From Ignelater luminosus (lineage: Eukaryota > Arthropoda > Insecta > Coleoptera > Elateridae), in assembly GCA_011009095.1 (NCBI GenBank), contig VTPC01089971.1, forward strand, positions 1 to 64,000: DNA of 64,000 nucleotides, written 5' to 3'. The notes beneath the pieces were generated by a model. The model worked only from the letters and a program-made list of their open reading frames with translations, was not told where the DNA came from and ran no database searches. The translations under genes were made by a program, and so were the position numbers. The first letter of the stretch is position 1, and the number at the start of each line of letters is the position of its first letter. This document shows positions 11,953 through 24,914 of this stretch, one piece after another.

Positions 11953-14900
11953 TATGGTAATAGTAATGCCGTAATGGTAATGGTAATGCTCTCTTTTTCT
12001 ATTTTTCACTTCTTTATGGAAACATGCGGCTTTAAGTATTGCATGTCTATTAATAAGACAAATAAACACTAAGCATTTATTGTAGGGCAACAACTTCTAA
12101 AAACTGAAAATTATACAGTAAAAATTTAGTTTAGTATGTGAATCAAAGCTACTATTTCAGAATGTGATTCGACTAGTCGCCTCTGATGTTTACATTACTA
12201 TTCTTAAAATTACAGCCTGCTCATACGTTATACTCGCAACCGTTTGTGCGATAATCGAAATAATACGCAGCTAGACCTCCGTAACACTTACCTCTAGTTT
12301 TAGGTGAAATATCAAAACAATCTGTAAAAAAGTAGGAAATAGAATTTACATGACGTAATGAGTTTATGTACCTTTAACATTAAATGGTACAACGTATCTT
12401 TGCCCTTTAATTGAAAGTACTTGTACTAGTGTTAATATTAATAATTTTAAAAGAAATGAACTTAGATTCATTGCACTGACCTAATTAAATTGGAATTAAT
12501 TAAAAATGACGTTTTTGGTTTAATGAATGTAATGAACATCAAAAATACTTATTTAATTGCTAACTTTATTATTATACTGCTGGTTTTAAACAGTTAAACA
12601 GAGCAAATTATAAGGCTGTAAAGTTTTTGCTTTTGTAGTGAACGTTTTGAATATAGCCGTTGATATTACAACATACAATTTAAAAATTCCTCAGAATAGG
12701 AATAGTTTCTATAATCTTTAGATGCTTTCCGGGACAGTCTAGTAGTATGACACGCCAAACTTGCTCAGCGGGGTGATTTGGGTAGTTACAAACCTACATC
12801 ACTAACAATTCACTTATTCTATGAAAACTGCTACGAACATCGTTGAACAAACCGTTGTTGCATTAGTCGTGTCGTGTATAAAGAACAATGAAGATCAGAT
12901 TTTAATCTGTTTGGTAAATACGCCGGAACTATATCACATTTGGCAATAATAACTTGGCTACTTTCTTTAATGAAACACAACACTTAAACCTACAAAACAG
13001 CCGATTGATTTGTAAAACGAAAATGCTGCAGCGAACTTCGGCTAACTCACAAAATAAATTCCTCTTCTAACTTTTGCTGAGTAGACCACCACGTCTTATT
13101 GCTGACCGACTACCAAGTTTCTTTAGGTGATGAGTGCTGAAAAGGAATTTCTAACATCTACTGCAGACTTTTACAGTAGGAACACCCAGCACAAACGCCC
13201 TAGTTAAAGTCACGAAAAGCGATCTCACTAGAGGATAAATAAGCAATTTCTTAGAACAGCAATAAGTTTATATTTATCGAGTTACAAAATGAATCTCTAA
13301 ACATACTTAGTACAGTGGATATCTCAAATGGGATTTACTACGTTAGGAGATTTACGAATACAAGTTAGGAATATTTAAAGTGATCAAAATAACATAGCAC
13401 ATACCTTAAATAGTTTGAGATTTTAGTTCTTTTAGGAAAAAGCATCTTTCACGACAGCTACTTTGAGTGCCTTGTTAGATTAATTAATAGTAGTATTTCA
13501 TTATTAGTTCGTTATAAGTTTCAAAACTTTATGAAATATCTTTTGCTAACATTTTGGGGCAGTCTTATAAAAATCTTGCTTATGTCTTGAAGTTCGAGCT
13601 GTGTCCATTCTATACATGATCTTGGTTGTACAGGAGTTGTTGACTCCTTCTAAAATCTAGTAGTTTACTGAATTCATTGCGTTCTGTTATTGTATACGGT
13701 CTGCCATATGGCCTGTTTTTTATTTGTTACTTTGTTTGGTTTGATTTACCGTCTGTATTAAAGCTTTTATTAGTAAATATTGTTTTGCTGGCCAACTTGG
13801 TATACTGTAATTTTTAGAGTTATTGCTTTGTGCCTTGTTTTCTGAATATTTGACCAATTTTATAATCAGTATTATAAAACATTCGCGATTTCTGCATTAT
13901 ATTAACTTGATTTTGCTTTGCTTCCATTGTAATTTGTTCTGCCGTATAACCATAGCCGGTATAAGCTATAAAGCCTATTGAAGCATGGTCGGAGATAACT
14001 TATGGAGCATGGAACTATTCAAGATGTTTTGATGGATTGTTATTTTTAGTTGTATCTTATCATCTAATTATCTACTGGCGCCTACACGTCAAGATGATAA
14101 ATGTCTAAATTGTATTAGAACAGAACGTACCTTACTTATGTAAGTACTATAGGAAGCAATTGAAATTTAACGACGTTGACGGCAGCATCAGCTGGCAGAT
14201 TAGAAATTTTAATAATTAATTGGCTTTGCATTTACACAGTTCTCAATAATAATATGTGAATGCTTAAAGTTTACCATAATATAATAATAATATCAGTGTA
14301 TTTGGACATCTGAGATAATACTTTATCGTGTCAAGATTTATTTTCCAGCAACATATTAAAAAAATCACTACTCCAATTTTATTGAAACTAGGGAAGGAGG
14401 TGCAACATTGCCACGCCTGTAGATATAAGAGTTTATTTCATATATTTAAGCTCATATGGCTCTTCAAAGTTCATCAATCCATTCTCTCATAGACTAGGAA
14501 ATTTTAGCCGGATACTGTTTACCTGTACCTTTAGATTGAAAAAATATATCTTTTGATTAATTCCTAACCCTCTATGCAATTTATGAACATGACCAATGAT
14601 CATGAAGAGTTAGGTAGCGATCATGAGAGAATTCTTTCAGCTAGTTGTATGAGCGGATAAGTTGCACAACATTCACTAATGGGTGTAATAAAAGAATAGA
14701 CACAACGACACTATTAAAGAATCATATCTGAGTTGAGGTGGTTTTCTCTATTTCAGTATAAGAAGTTGTGTTAGATTTCAATGAAATGCAGTTTGGATAC
14801 TTCCATAATGATAAGAAAGTAGCTGCTTTCCTAATGAAACCTGGAAATTCTAGGACTTAAAGTCATTTCTAAAACTCTACATTACCTAGCTGTTTAAAAT

Positions 14901-14973
14901 TTCAATTAGTAACATCTGGGAATGCAAAACATAGCCACAATGAACTCCGTTTTGTTACTTTTTTTTTCAGATT
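11953..14973. other. no gene seen; short TAATGG repeat
   Basis: A TAATGG/TAATAG simple repeat at about 11954-11989 abuts the right end of the DD37E element. Nothing else is supported across this 3 kb. Confidence 0.5.
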
Positions 14974-15235
14974 TCAGCGACCATTCTGACCATGTTCCCA
15001 AGGTGATATCAAAAAACTAAAAGTATGGGTGTCTCTTATTTTTTGATGTAGAATACGATTCTAAAGTAGAAAGATTCTTGCAAATGTTTCAAATTTCAGC
15101 GGTCATTTTGATCACGTTCTTGAAGAGATATCAAAAAACGAAGACAAATCTAAAGTCAAAATTTAAAATTTAAGAAACAATGCGGACAGACAGACAGACT
15201 TCGCAAATTCAGTAACGACTCCTGCGGAGTTGAAA
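14974..15235 (+). repeat. dispersed-repeat fragment with internal duplication and GACA run
   Basis: Two diverged direct copies of a segment starting TTTCAGCG and ending GATATCAAAAAAC lie at about 14970-15020 and 15096-15140. They are followed by GGACAGACAGACAGACTTCG at about 15182. Similar GACAGACAGAC tails mark some insect non-LTR or SINE 3' ends, but no family is assigned. Confidence 0.45.
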
Positions 15236-15851
15236 ATACCCCTTAATGAGCATAGACGAAATGAGTATTTGTAGATAAACATCTTAGATGATCTCGTTAG
15301 TTTCCTTGTTTATGTTTCTTGACTTATTTGATCATAACAACAACCAGTTGATTAGTTTTGGGTTTGGCCCAGGCGCGCGTTTTGTAAAATCGAACTCTTC
15401 AAAATGCCTTGCTGCGGAAGTTTTCTCTTTAACATGACCGTTTGGAACACGTATCAAAAGGTAATTTAATATTATTAGACTCTGGTACTCATTCGTTCGT
15501 GTATTGCTGTAGCATTTAATTATTCTCATTTTTCAAGGTTTGAGACTATTCCTCAATTCTCTCTTTTCAATTATCTCTGTTAATATCACTGGTCAACACA
15601 ATTTTTACCCAGAATCATTGATTGATAAAATTAGTTAGCTGATATAAAGTATAAACAACTGGAAAAGTTATAGCGTTGGCTTAGTTCAAGTTACGGAGAA
15701 AACTCACATGTTGAAACTTGTTTCAGGCATGATGCGACCTGATAATCCATGGCACGGGACGATTGTCATCTCCTCGATTGTCATTGGTTGATATTCCCTA
15801 GGGAGGGGATAAGGGTGTTGCTAGTATTTAAGCGATGCTATTTCAACTAAA
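15236..15851. other. no gene seen
   Basis: A 65-codon frame on the minus strand (15332-15529) has no motif. The decayed ORF fragment begins at the right edge of this stretch. Confidence 0.4.
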
Positions 15852-16368
15852 ACAATTTTGTTAAGGCACTGAATCGTGAAGGTAACGGTTTCAAATACCC
15901 CAAAGAAAAATTTCCAAAAATATTAGAAGCAACACTAAAAGAAGGCATTTTTGTCGGACCCCAGATACGAGAAATAGTAAATGATAAAACATTTGAAACC
16001 AGATTAACACCACTAATAAAATAGCCTGGTTATCCATGGTACAAGGTTTCACTAACTTTTTGGGGAACAAAAAAGCAGATAATTACTAAGTGTTAGTAAA
16101 AAATATGATACAAGAATTTCAAGCTATCGGTTGTAACATGTCTCTTAAAGTGCACATCCTACATTCTCATGTGGATTTCTGCCCTGGGAATATGGGCGAT
16201 GTTAGTGACGAACATGGCAAGCGCTTCCACCAAGAGATGTTAGGAATGGAAAAACGGTACTAGGGCAAGTGAAATTCTGTTATGTTAGCGGATTACTGTT
16301 GGACACTAAGAAGGGAGGCTGTAGATGGTGTTTATAAGCGACAGTCTAATATTTCTTCTCATTTTTAG
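15852..16368 (+). pseudogene. decayed C-terminal fragment of a repeated arthropod ORF (unknown family)
   Basis: About 170 residues of recognisable protein sequence on the plus strand, ending at a natural-looking stop at 16366-16368. Ordered motifs: KEGIFVGPQIREIV (about 15935-15980), NMSLKVHILHSHVDF (about 16138), GDVSDEHGKRFHQEM (about 16200) and DYCWTLRREA (about 16291). From memory, proteins with this block order (EGIFVGPQIR, LHSHLDFFP, SDEQGERFHQD, DYCW) are highly repeated in aphid, arachnid and other invertebrate genomes and behave like part of a mobile element. I cannot name the superfamily. The N-terminal part is absent here and the copy is broken. Confidence 0.5.
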
Positions 16369-18225
16369 ATGTTAACAGTTATAAATATGAACTGAAGTAC
16401 ATTTATAAGCACAACAACCTTTGTATTGAAATCCAAAACAAAATAGAGCTAACTTGTACCTCTGCATTGTACTAAAATAAATGTTTGTACATTCTCTGTT
16501 ATAATTAGCATGCGTTATCTTATAGGGATTCCAAAAGTTGAAATTTGTTGACCAGTGTATTCTGTACTCACAGTAAATCGGGGAATTCACAGGTCGACAC
16601 AATTAAATCGTTTTTGCAAAAAAATATCGTACAAAGACGCATGATTTCCCAAATAAATATCAATAAAATAACATAACGAAACTACTAGCGTTTTCGAAGT
16701 ACACTGTCATTCATACCAATTAAGGCACCTAACTTCTTCAGTTAAGTACATTATACTATCTAGAATAAAACGATGTACCAGTACGAGTTCAATAATTAGG
16801 TAGGACGCTGTACTAATGTCATCAGGATAAAGATAAAGATAAAGATAAACCCTTTACCTGACTGAAATTCATTCAGTTACAGTATTCTTTGTTGTGCTTT
16901 CTAAAAAATATTTCAATGCCGTGTTTACTTTGTAATGTTGTTTTAAAATTGTATGCCGTCTTAATAATTCTGGGTATATATTCAATTATTTTTGGTTGTT
17001 AGGTCTTTTGTTGAAAGTATTTTTCAATTTATTTGGTACAATGTTTATTTTGACACGCATGTGATTCTTCGAAAAGAATTGTTTATCGTATCTTAGTTGT
17101 TTAAATTTCCTGAAAATATGAAGACTAGAAGCGCTGTCCCACTTCAAGCTTGTTTTAATATGGGTTGATTTATATTTAATTTTCCATCACGTGTAGGGGA
17201 TTTTCTGTACCTACAGACGATTTCTGTGTGATCCTGACTTTTAATTTGTTGCCTCGGGGTCACAGGTCGTAACAGACAAGAATATTCCATTGTATAGATA
17301 GGGATGTTTGCTATTCCATTTTTGTTTTATTCGAGGTTAATAGAGTTGCTTCTAGTTAAGGCGTGGTTTTATGTTTAGCCGACTTGGCCCATAGTTAGTG
17401 GGTTACGAGTCACAGTCAGTGAAAGAAAGAGTCGAGTTTCGTCTCGAGCATTCTAGGGTCGTCATTAAAATATTCTACCGCAAATTTAAATCGTTTGTAA
17501 AGTTATTAGGGCTCTTCAAAAAGGGCTTCTTTGAGCTATTTCTTTTACGGCTACCTAGTCGAATGTACTTCTAGAATTTTGCTAGTAATTGGGAATAAAA
17601 ATCTCCAAGTTTGTAGTTCACGAGTTAAATTATTTTAATCAGAATTTTGTCCAACTAAAGGTTGGGATTGTAAATACACTGTCATCCTTTTGTTCTCGAG
17701 GGTATCAAATCTTTTGGTACTGAAAAACTGACGCTTAATAAACATTTCGTCTTAAAAACTTGACTGGTGGCAGTCAATATTTGTTAATAGTTTTGTGAAA
17801 CTGAGTATAAGAGTATGTATTTGTTTTTTTCATTCAAACAGTTTTCTAGAAACGCGTAAAAGTAGTTTTGGGTGTCGCTTTGTGATTGAAAGCGCGCAAG
17901 GGTCACTGAACATTCCGACCCCGGTCACGTTAAGTGAATTTACGAGAAAACGTTTTTTTCATGTCTGTAGTCCAAGTGTGGTAGAGTCTTCCGTTGAAAT
18001 TCTGTATTAACTGTTTACTATTGTAAGGTGCTTTTAGTCTAGTAATTTTATTTGTTATTTCCTTTTGTGGAACAAAATTAGCTGTATAAATAGCTTTCGA
18101 AGTGAATTTTAGGCAAAGGGTACGCGCAGTTGAAGCTGTATTTAGGAACTTAATTTTCATGAATTTAATTCTTTGCTGTAGATAAATAAAAGCGTATGGC
18201 TTATCGTGTTTCTTTTCAACACATA
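16369..18225. other. no gene seen; short GATAAA repeat
   Basis: A GATAAA microsatellite of about four units lies at 16825-16848. The 71-codon frame at 17795-18010 has no recognised motif. Confidence 0.5.
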
Positions 18226-19124
18226 CAGGGTGTTTTCAAACTTGGTGTATTTATTTAAACAGGTGCTTATTCGTATTGTAATAGACCGATATTAACGTAA
18301 AAATACTAGAAATTTACAAAATTTAATAAATCACTTTTTTTCATTAAATGTTGTCCCAAGTACGGCCCTACAGCCGCGTTGTCTACCTGAGAAACTCCAA
18401 TTTTTAATGTTTATTTAAACAAAATAGTTAACTGGGTTCAAATTGGACAGGCTGAAAGCAAGCAATTATAGACAAGGTTATTTAGGTGCATTCTAAGAAT
18501 TTTGAGAAACATGAAAGAAAGTTGTTGCCTGGGTATAATAGTATAATAGATTTTATGACCCTTTGTGTTGTGGTCCCCAATACTATAATTACCGTTACTA
18601 CCACCAATTTCTACAATACAATACAATTTTATTTAAAATTTAAAAGCTTTAAGTAAAATTCTAATTGTGGTAATACTAGTTACTTATCTTAAAATAAATA
18701 TGCACATTAATTGTTTATCAAAGCAATATATGATTTACAACAAGTATTCGAAATTGTAGTTATTCGTTTAAAGAAAATACTCAATATGCCATTGTACATT
18801 AATTTACTTTTACAAGTAAATTTAATAATCATAAACAAAGTCTTTACGCCTTACCCCATCTTCCTTTTCATAGGTTATATTTTTACAAACAAGAAAATGG
18901 TCATGTGAAGTACCATCTCTCTCGGACACAGGTAAAAACCTTCCACTACAAACTCAGAAAGTGAAACTTCCGCGCCAGGCCACTATCTAGCCCTTCTTAC
19001 ATTTTCAAAAGTCAGTATCTCCATTATATTAAAACTTTTACTAGGGTAATGTTTTGCCCAACGACACTGTTAATTGTGTAGTAGTACCTGTTAAAATTAA
19101 TATCCCAAGATCTAAAACACCCTG
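18226..19124. mobile_element. non-autonomous TIR element, CAGGGTGTTTT ends
   Basis: The ends match as imperfect inverted repeats of about 20 bp (left CAGGGTGTTTTCAAACTTGG; right, in reverse complement, CAGGGTGTTTTAGATCTTGG), flanked by TA at 18224-18225 and 19125-19126. It is 899 bp with no transposase remnant that I recognise. TA flanks suggest a Tc1/mariner-type non-autonomous element. Confidence 0.6.
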
Positions 19125-19454
19125 TATATTGCAGATAATAGAGCATAGTGTTTTATCACTGTAGTCAGTCAGTAAAACTTTGTTAACAAAAATCTTTAGT
19201 TAAAAATCCTCTTTGTTTATTGTCATAAGTCACGAGGTCTAATTTCATTGTTGATATTGTGGCAAAATTCAATAATTTGATTATTATAATATATTTATAA
19301 ATTTCTCTTTACATACATATTAATTCTTTTTTGTTAAATGCATTGTGTTTTTTATGACATTTCTTATTATGCTAAATAACTCGTTGCGTGCAAATACATC
19401 TTAGCATTTTATTTGTTTATTGTTTCTCAATATTTTAAGCAAAGTGTAAAATAT

Positions 19455-19724
19455 ACAGTATACGCCAAAACGTCTGCACCATATAGAAAAACTTTTTATT
19501 GAATGACTTATAAAAAATTTGTTTCCGGTATCAGGTTTTGATTGCTCCAGAACCAAACATGACCTAATCAAAAGTAATCATGTGGTCTCCATTACCTGTC
19601 AAATTTGACATTTTTAGACAAAATTTAACCGAATTTTAAAAAAGTTATCAGAAAAAAATGTTTCCTTTGTAATTGTTTACCCGTATGCAAATTTTCAAAA
19701 GCTTACCACGATTTTCATATTTTG
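19455..19724 (+). repeat. dispersed repeat, copy A (see 61485-61771)
   Basis: Same family and orientation as 61485-61771. Both begin with a CAGTGT/CAGTAT-type end then GTCTGCACCATATA, share TTTGTTTCCGG and CATGTGGTCTCCATTAC, and both stop at TTTTCATATTTTG. The start after TATA and the mariner-like GTCTGCACC suggest the truncated end of a TA-inserting DNA transposon. Confidence 0.65.
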
Positions 19725-22700
19725 TCATTACATATTTCTGTATTAGTACGGCACTTCCACCCAAGCGGTATAGCGTGATCAAAAGGTCGTTGTATAAGAG
19801 TGGCTGTAGAATTTATGTCGTGTCTGACAATAGCTACGCATAGACACAACGATTTAATCAGGAGCGATAGCAAATATTATCCCCACAAATAGCTAATTAA
19901 TCTGATTTTACTACTTTGTAAGTTTATTAAAATTGAACAAAATGTAATTTAAAAGTACTTTCCTTCTTCTTAAATAGTACACTAGTTATTTCATCAATGT
20001 TAGGATTTTTGTATTAATTTTATTTACTTCACAACATATACTATGAGTTTTGTAAATTCAAAGTGTGAAAGTAGCACGAAACTGTGTGTTATAATCAATA
20101 TTGTGAATATTATCCAGAGCATAATCTAAATGTATGCTTAGATTTCCAGTATTTACAAGAGTATTCTTGCCTGATAACTCAATAGAATACAAATTTAACG
20201 AAAACTTAGTAGCATGATGACAAGATTAAAAATTCACAGCTGTGAAATTACAAGGAAGAATTAAGAAATTAAAATCTCTTTCGCTTTTTTCCAATTTTTG
20301 TCTTCGTTAATGATAACACAATCCGTCAATTAGAATAAAATGTTGCCGACTTTCCATTTAGGTTTGCAGATAAGTTTCAGTGTTCTTATTTCCATAATTC
20401 GAAATTTTTCATCGTAATGACTGATATAAACCTCACAATGCAAAAGTAATTAAAAAGAAGAGAAAGAGTCTCATCTCCTGAAAAAATTGCGCTAAAAGGG
20501 TTCAAAAGTGAATTTGTACCTAAAAGGGTTGCTAGAAACTGTCATTCTTGATTATCATTCGTGTGCAGGTTTCTTTATACATAGCTTTTACTTTCACCGT
20601 TAGAACTAAAATCATCTAAAATTCGACATTTAAAAGTTTAAGTGTTAAACTTAATTTAATCAAAATTGAAATTAACAACTCCTTTCTAAGTTTCCACATT
20701 AAAATAATTTTGTCGCAACTAATCCAATCGTTGTTCTACGAAACCTTTATTAAAGTCTCCAAACAATTTAGTTCTTAATCTAATCCTTATCCGAAATTCC
20801 GATGCTCATTTCAACAAAGCTCAACACCCTTGACGGTAGTATATATGTATATGTGTGGATTTACCAACAAAACGCATCGGTTCAAGCTTTACTCTCACGA
20901 ATTGGAATTGTAAATAAGGATTTAAAGTAAGTAAATGTTTATATCCATCTGTAGATTTACTAGATCCAACCGACGACAACTCGACCGAAATCCGAAGGTT
21001 TAAAATTAGTAGTATAACGATGTCGGAAAGTGACACCTTTAGTTTAGATGACAAGTTTACAAGCTAATTCTGAATTTGCTGAAAGCCACAAATTTGTGTT
21101 CGTGTGTTAAGTAATCCACCTGCCTTGAACTGAAACCGCATTCATATATTCATCCGGTGAATATTATTCTGAAGTTCGTGCGACATCCGGATCTAATCCT
21201 TTAGCACTTTCGTGAAACGGATTTAGGAAACCGCCAAGGTAATGGGGCCTACTTTGTCATCACAAAGTGGCATTTTTTTGTAAAATGGAGGAAAGTAATT
21301 TGTGTTGATGTGTCTTTTCTTCTTTTTGCTGCTACTAAAAAATCAATATTAAACCTTACATTATATTTTCAGTGGAATATTTTTAGGAACTTCTTATAAA
21401 TACCTAGAAAATACAATTCAGTCTTGTTTATGCCAATTCTAACGTGATTTTCTATTCATGACGATAGAAATGTTCTCTCTTCATATGCAGATGTCGGGTA
21501 TAACTTTGAGCATCCTCACTTCATCTCTTGTTAACCGAGATATTTAAGCCAAACGCAAACAATTTGAAATTCCATTTAAACTGGATTGCATTCCCAGTCA
21601 GATTTTGCGGTAAACCGTGGGCGGTCCATTGAGTACGGGCGTATATATGAATTTTACTGTCTAAATCTGTATGTCGCTTTGGACAACGGGCACAGCCGCA
21701 AATCAATATTATGATTGATAACACTGACAGTTAATAATTCGTCTAGTAAACGTATAATTTGTTGACCTGATTGCTTCACGGCATACTCGTTTCAATCGGA
21801 TATTTATAGTTTTGGTGGCGGACGTTCGAGTTCCTGTGTGTATCAGTGTGTGAGTGAGCGTTACGTGGTGTACGAACTGATTTATTGCAAACGTTATAGT
21901 TTTTAGCGGAGGCGCCTTCCGAAAATGCTCCGGAGAGTGTTTTTAGGGGTGAATGGTGAACATTTATTTGATTACTGGTATGCGTGCCGAAATGAGGATT
22001 CAAATGGGAAAATTTAAAACAGACATCTAGAAACGCTTACAGGCGCAAATATTTATTTATAAGAGTAAATGTTTTATGTGTAGGTAAAGCATACTTTATG
22101 TTTCTATAAAAACGCTACCTTAAAATGATGATTTATGGCCTCAAGTAAATGCAGTTTTTACGGTAATCGCAATAAAAGAATAAACAACTGCTCAAATGAA
22201 AAGGGCTATAGTGTTATAAGAAGTTTGAAAATTAGTAAAAAATGGGAAAAAATTCTTTACTGTATTATCTTTGAATGAATTCACTTTTCCAAAAGCTAAA
22301 CCGTGCGTAGAAGTTTGGAAGTCAATAGGGATTTACATATCTATGTTGGTATTAGAAGATTTAAAGGTGAATCGACATTTTTTTATTTTCAAGTAGATTT
22401 TGAATTGGTATGTACGTCGATTTTGCATTGGTTATCAAAATTTAAACTTTAAACTTTAAAATAATTGCTATAAAAGCTTAAATTCTGATTGTTACGCCTC
22501 TGCTCTGTATATGAAAAACTCGATCAAAGTTTTCTCTGCAGAGCAGTAAGAATAAAATCTGTTGTTACAATCATACATGTCGAGAACACGTATTTGATTT
22601 AGTTTAGGGTTTTTAGTTCATTATTAGTTAGACTGCTACTGAATTGTACCTGAGGAGACTCCGCGGCATGTCTACACTTTATTCGTAGCTCAATACATAA

Positions 22701-23119
22701 GAGAATTTTTGGATAAGACATTCTCGCGAAAAATTTCCAATCAATTAGGGACAAACTCTAATTGCATAGTTATTATTTACAATAATAAAAAATTTGGTTA
22801 AAAGCTTAGTTAAAATCTAGTTCTTAATAAGAATTAACATAATGTTTGACTTTTGCCACAATGTCAAAGAATTATTTCTTATTTTGTTTTCTATGGCGTA
22901 TTTAAAATTTTCAAAAATTTTAAATCAATGACTAACGCCTTGTTATACACTGCACTTGGTGATCTTCAAAAAAGGATACAAATAGGTTTAGTTTAATTAC
23001 AGTTTGTCAGTTTTAAATGCATGATATTGATTTATTTATTTTCATGTATTAACATATGTTGCTTAGTTACTTGCAGCGTTTGTTTGTTTGTTTTTCAATT
23101 TGAGCACTAACTACTACCA
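19725..23119. other. no gene seen; slightly CpG-richer 20.8-22.0 kb
   Basis: Short minus-strand frames at 20821-21054, 21521-21724 and 21776-22003 sit in sequence that looks slightly less AT-rich than its surroundings. None has a convincing ATG plus splice context or a known motif. Confidence 0.45.
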
Positions 23120-23200
23120 TCATATGACCCCGTGAATTCGACCCCAGCCCCGAGAAGTTTATTTCGAAATCCAGGCTCGAACTCACGTCACGTCGGTTCA
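23120..23200 (-). repeat. possible tRNA-derived SINE relic
   Basis: On the minus strand GAGTTCGAGCC resembles a pol III B box. A second TCGAATTC follows about 40 bp later. No clear A box, so this is a weak call. Confidence 0.2.
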
Positions 23201-23231
23201 GTGTGGCTTTGTTCTATTGGTGCCGTTTATA

Positions 23232-24536
23232 AAGGGTTTTCCAATAAGAGGTGTTATTTTGAATAGCCCGCTATTTCGGTAGTTGTCACTTTTGAAGCTA
23301 TCATTTTTTGACATTCGACAAGTAGAAACTACGCCATTAATAAATATGGAACGATACACGCTTCAACAACGCATTGAAATTATTAAAATTCACTATAAAA
23401 ATGGTGAAAATTTGGCAGAGACGGTTCGTAAAACTCGAACATTTTTGGGTCACCGTGAAGGACCTTGTCGGACCGCAATACAGAAATTGGTGAAAAAATT
23501 CGAGCTCTTGGGACAAGTTAGTGATGTGAAGAATAAAACCCGTGCACGTCGCTCAAGAACAGCCGAGAATATTGCTGTTGTAGCCAAAAGTGTTAAAGAA
23601 AACCCAGGTTTGTCCATTCCTCGTCGTTCTTTGGAATTAGCCATTCCACAAACGTCATTACACCGTATTTTGCATAAAGATTTGGGTCTTAAGGCTTATA
23701 AAGTCCAGTTAACACAAGAACTCAAGCCGGCCGATCATCAACAACGTCGTGTCTTTGCTGATTGGGTCGTTGAAATGCATGAAAATGATCCAGAATTCCA
23801 TCGAAAAATCATCTTGAGTGATGAGGCCCATTTCCACCTCGGTGGCTTCGTCAACAAGCAAAATTGTCGGATCTGGGGCTCAGAAAATCCAAGAGTTATT
23901 GTTGAAAAGTCTCTCTATCCTCAACGTGTGACTGTTTGGTGCGGTTTATGGTCCGGCGGAGTCATTGGACCTTACTTTTTCGAAAATGAGGCTGGAGCAA
24001 CAGTTACGGTGACTGGATTGCGCTATCGAGAGATGATTAACGATTTTTTATGGCCGGAATTGGATGGTATTGATCTGGACAACGTTTACTTTCAACAAGA
24101 CGGCGCTACGTGCCACACAAGCAACGAAACCATTGATCTTTTACGGAAAAAGTTTCCGGACCGTGTTATCTCTCGAAGAGGTGATCACAATTGGCCACCG
24201 AGATCTTGTGATTTAACACCTTGCGACTTCTTTCTTTGGGGCCACGTGAAAGAGAAGGTCTACGCCAACAGCCCAGCGTCGATTCAAGACCTCAAAGATG
24301 GAATTCGTGAGGCTATCGAGGACATAGGGCAGCCACTTTGCGATTTGGTTATGGAAAATTTCATGAAAAGGATATTGTCCTGTAAGCGTGGTCGTGGTGG
24401 TCATTTGCCTGATGTTATTTTCCACTATTAACGGCATACCTTCCTCTTTATAATGAAATAAACATCCGATCATTTATATTAAAAAATGGCACTTTTCTTT
24501 GAATATCAAAATAACACCTCTTATTGGAAAACCCTT
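23232..24536 (+). mobile_element. mariner DD41D (rosa-type) element, apparently intact
   Basis: A 1305-bp element with perfect 31-bp terminal inverted repeats at 23232-23262 and 24506-24536 (ends AAGGGTTTTCCAATAAGAGG), flanked by the TA target duplication at 23230-23231 and 24537-24538. It carries one uninterrupted transposase gene (23346-24431) and an AATAAA signal at 24457-24462. Identical TIRs and an open gene point to recent arrival and possible autonomy, in contrast to every other element in the window. Confidence 0.93.
23346..24431 (+). CDS. DD41D mariner transposase (361 aa)
   Basis: A transposase that cuts and pastes its own element at TA sites, acting in the nucleus. I chose the ATG at 23346 (context AAATATGG, start MERYTLQQRIEIIKIHY). 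The open frame extends 21 codons upstream but without another ATG. Residues 1-60 form the first helix-turn-helix (DUF4817-like). Residues 88-127 form a second DNA-binding unit (SIPRRSLELAIPQTSLHRIL). The catalytic domain has D159 in ILSDEAHFHLGG, D252 in FQQDGATCHTS and D294 in SCDLTPCDFFLWG. The 41 residues between the last two define DD41D, the spacing of the rosa group first known from tephritid flies. The C-terminus ends CKRGRGGHLPDVIFHY. No stop or frameshift is seen and the length fits the family. It lies alone between the element's TIRs. Confidence 0.95.
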   Translation: MERYTLQQRIEIIKIHYKNGENLAETVRKTRTFLGHREGPCRTAIQKLVKKFELLGQVSDVKNKTRARRSRTAENIAVVAKSVKENPGLSIPRRSLELAIPQTSLHRILHKDLGLKAYKVQLTQELKPADHQQRRVFADWVVEMHENDPEFHRKIILSDEAHFHLGGFVNKQNCRIWGSENPRVIVEKSLYPQRVTVWCGLWSGGVIGPYFFENEAGATVTVTGLRYREMINDFLWPELDGIDLDNVYFQQDGATCHTSNETIDLLRKKFPDRVISRRGDHNWPPRSCDLTPCDFFLWGHVKEKVYANSPASIQDLKDGIREAIEDIGQPLCDLVMENFMKRILSCKRGRGGHLPDVIFHY

Positions 24537-24914
24537 TACTATGTAAAGTATAGGTGTGACAGGTCTCATCATCGTTACACCACCTGAACCGATTACTTGT
24601 AGGTTTACTAAAAGACCACAGTATAATATATAAAGTGTAGTCCAAAGAATCTATGACAGCTAGGAAGAATTTTAACCAATCGCTTTACAAAAATTAAGTA
24701 CAACAGAAAGTCGTGGTATGTGTGAAATCAAAGTTAACGCCAACCAAAATCACGAAAAGTCACATAGCATGCAGGAGAGATGCAAAAGAAATTGAAAGTC
24801 GCTCAAAAGTAAGGTACCTTTAATCATGGCATCCTATCTCAATAGTATATTAAATATTAAGAACGGTAAGGGTCATTTTCTGGTCCAGGACAAACGAATT
24901 TATCCCTTAGGTCC
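24537..24914. other. no gene seen
   Basis: Flanking sequence between the mariner and the hairpin at 24915. It holds only a shadow frame. Confidence 0.5.

Noticed and set aside
18438-18908. Frames of 62 and 65 codons on opposite strands
   Set aside because: They lie inside the TIR element 18226-19124 and resemble no transposase.
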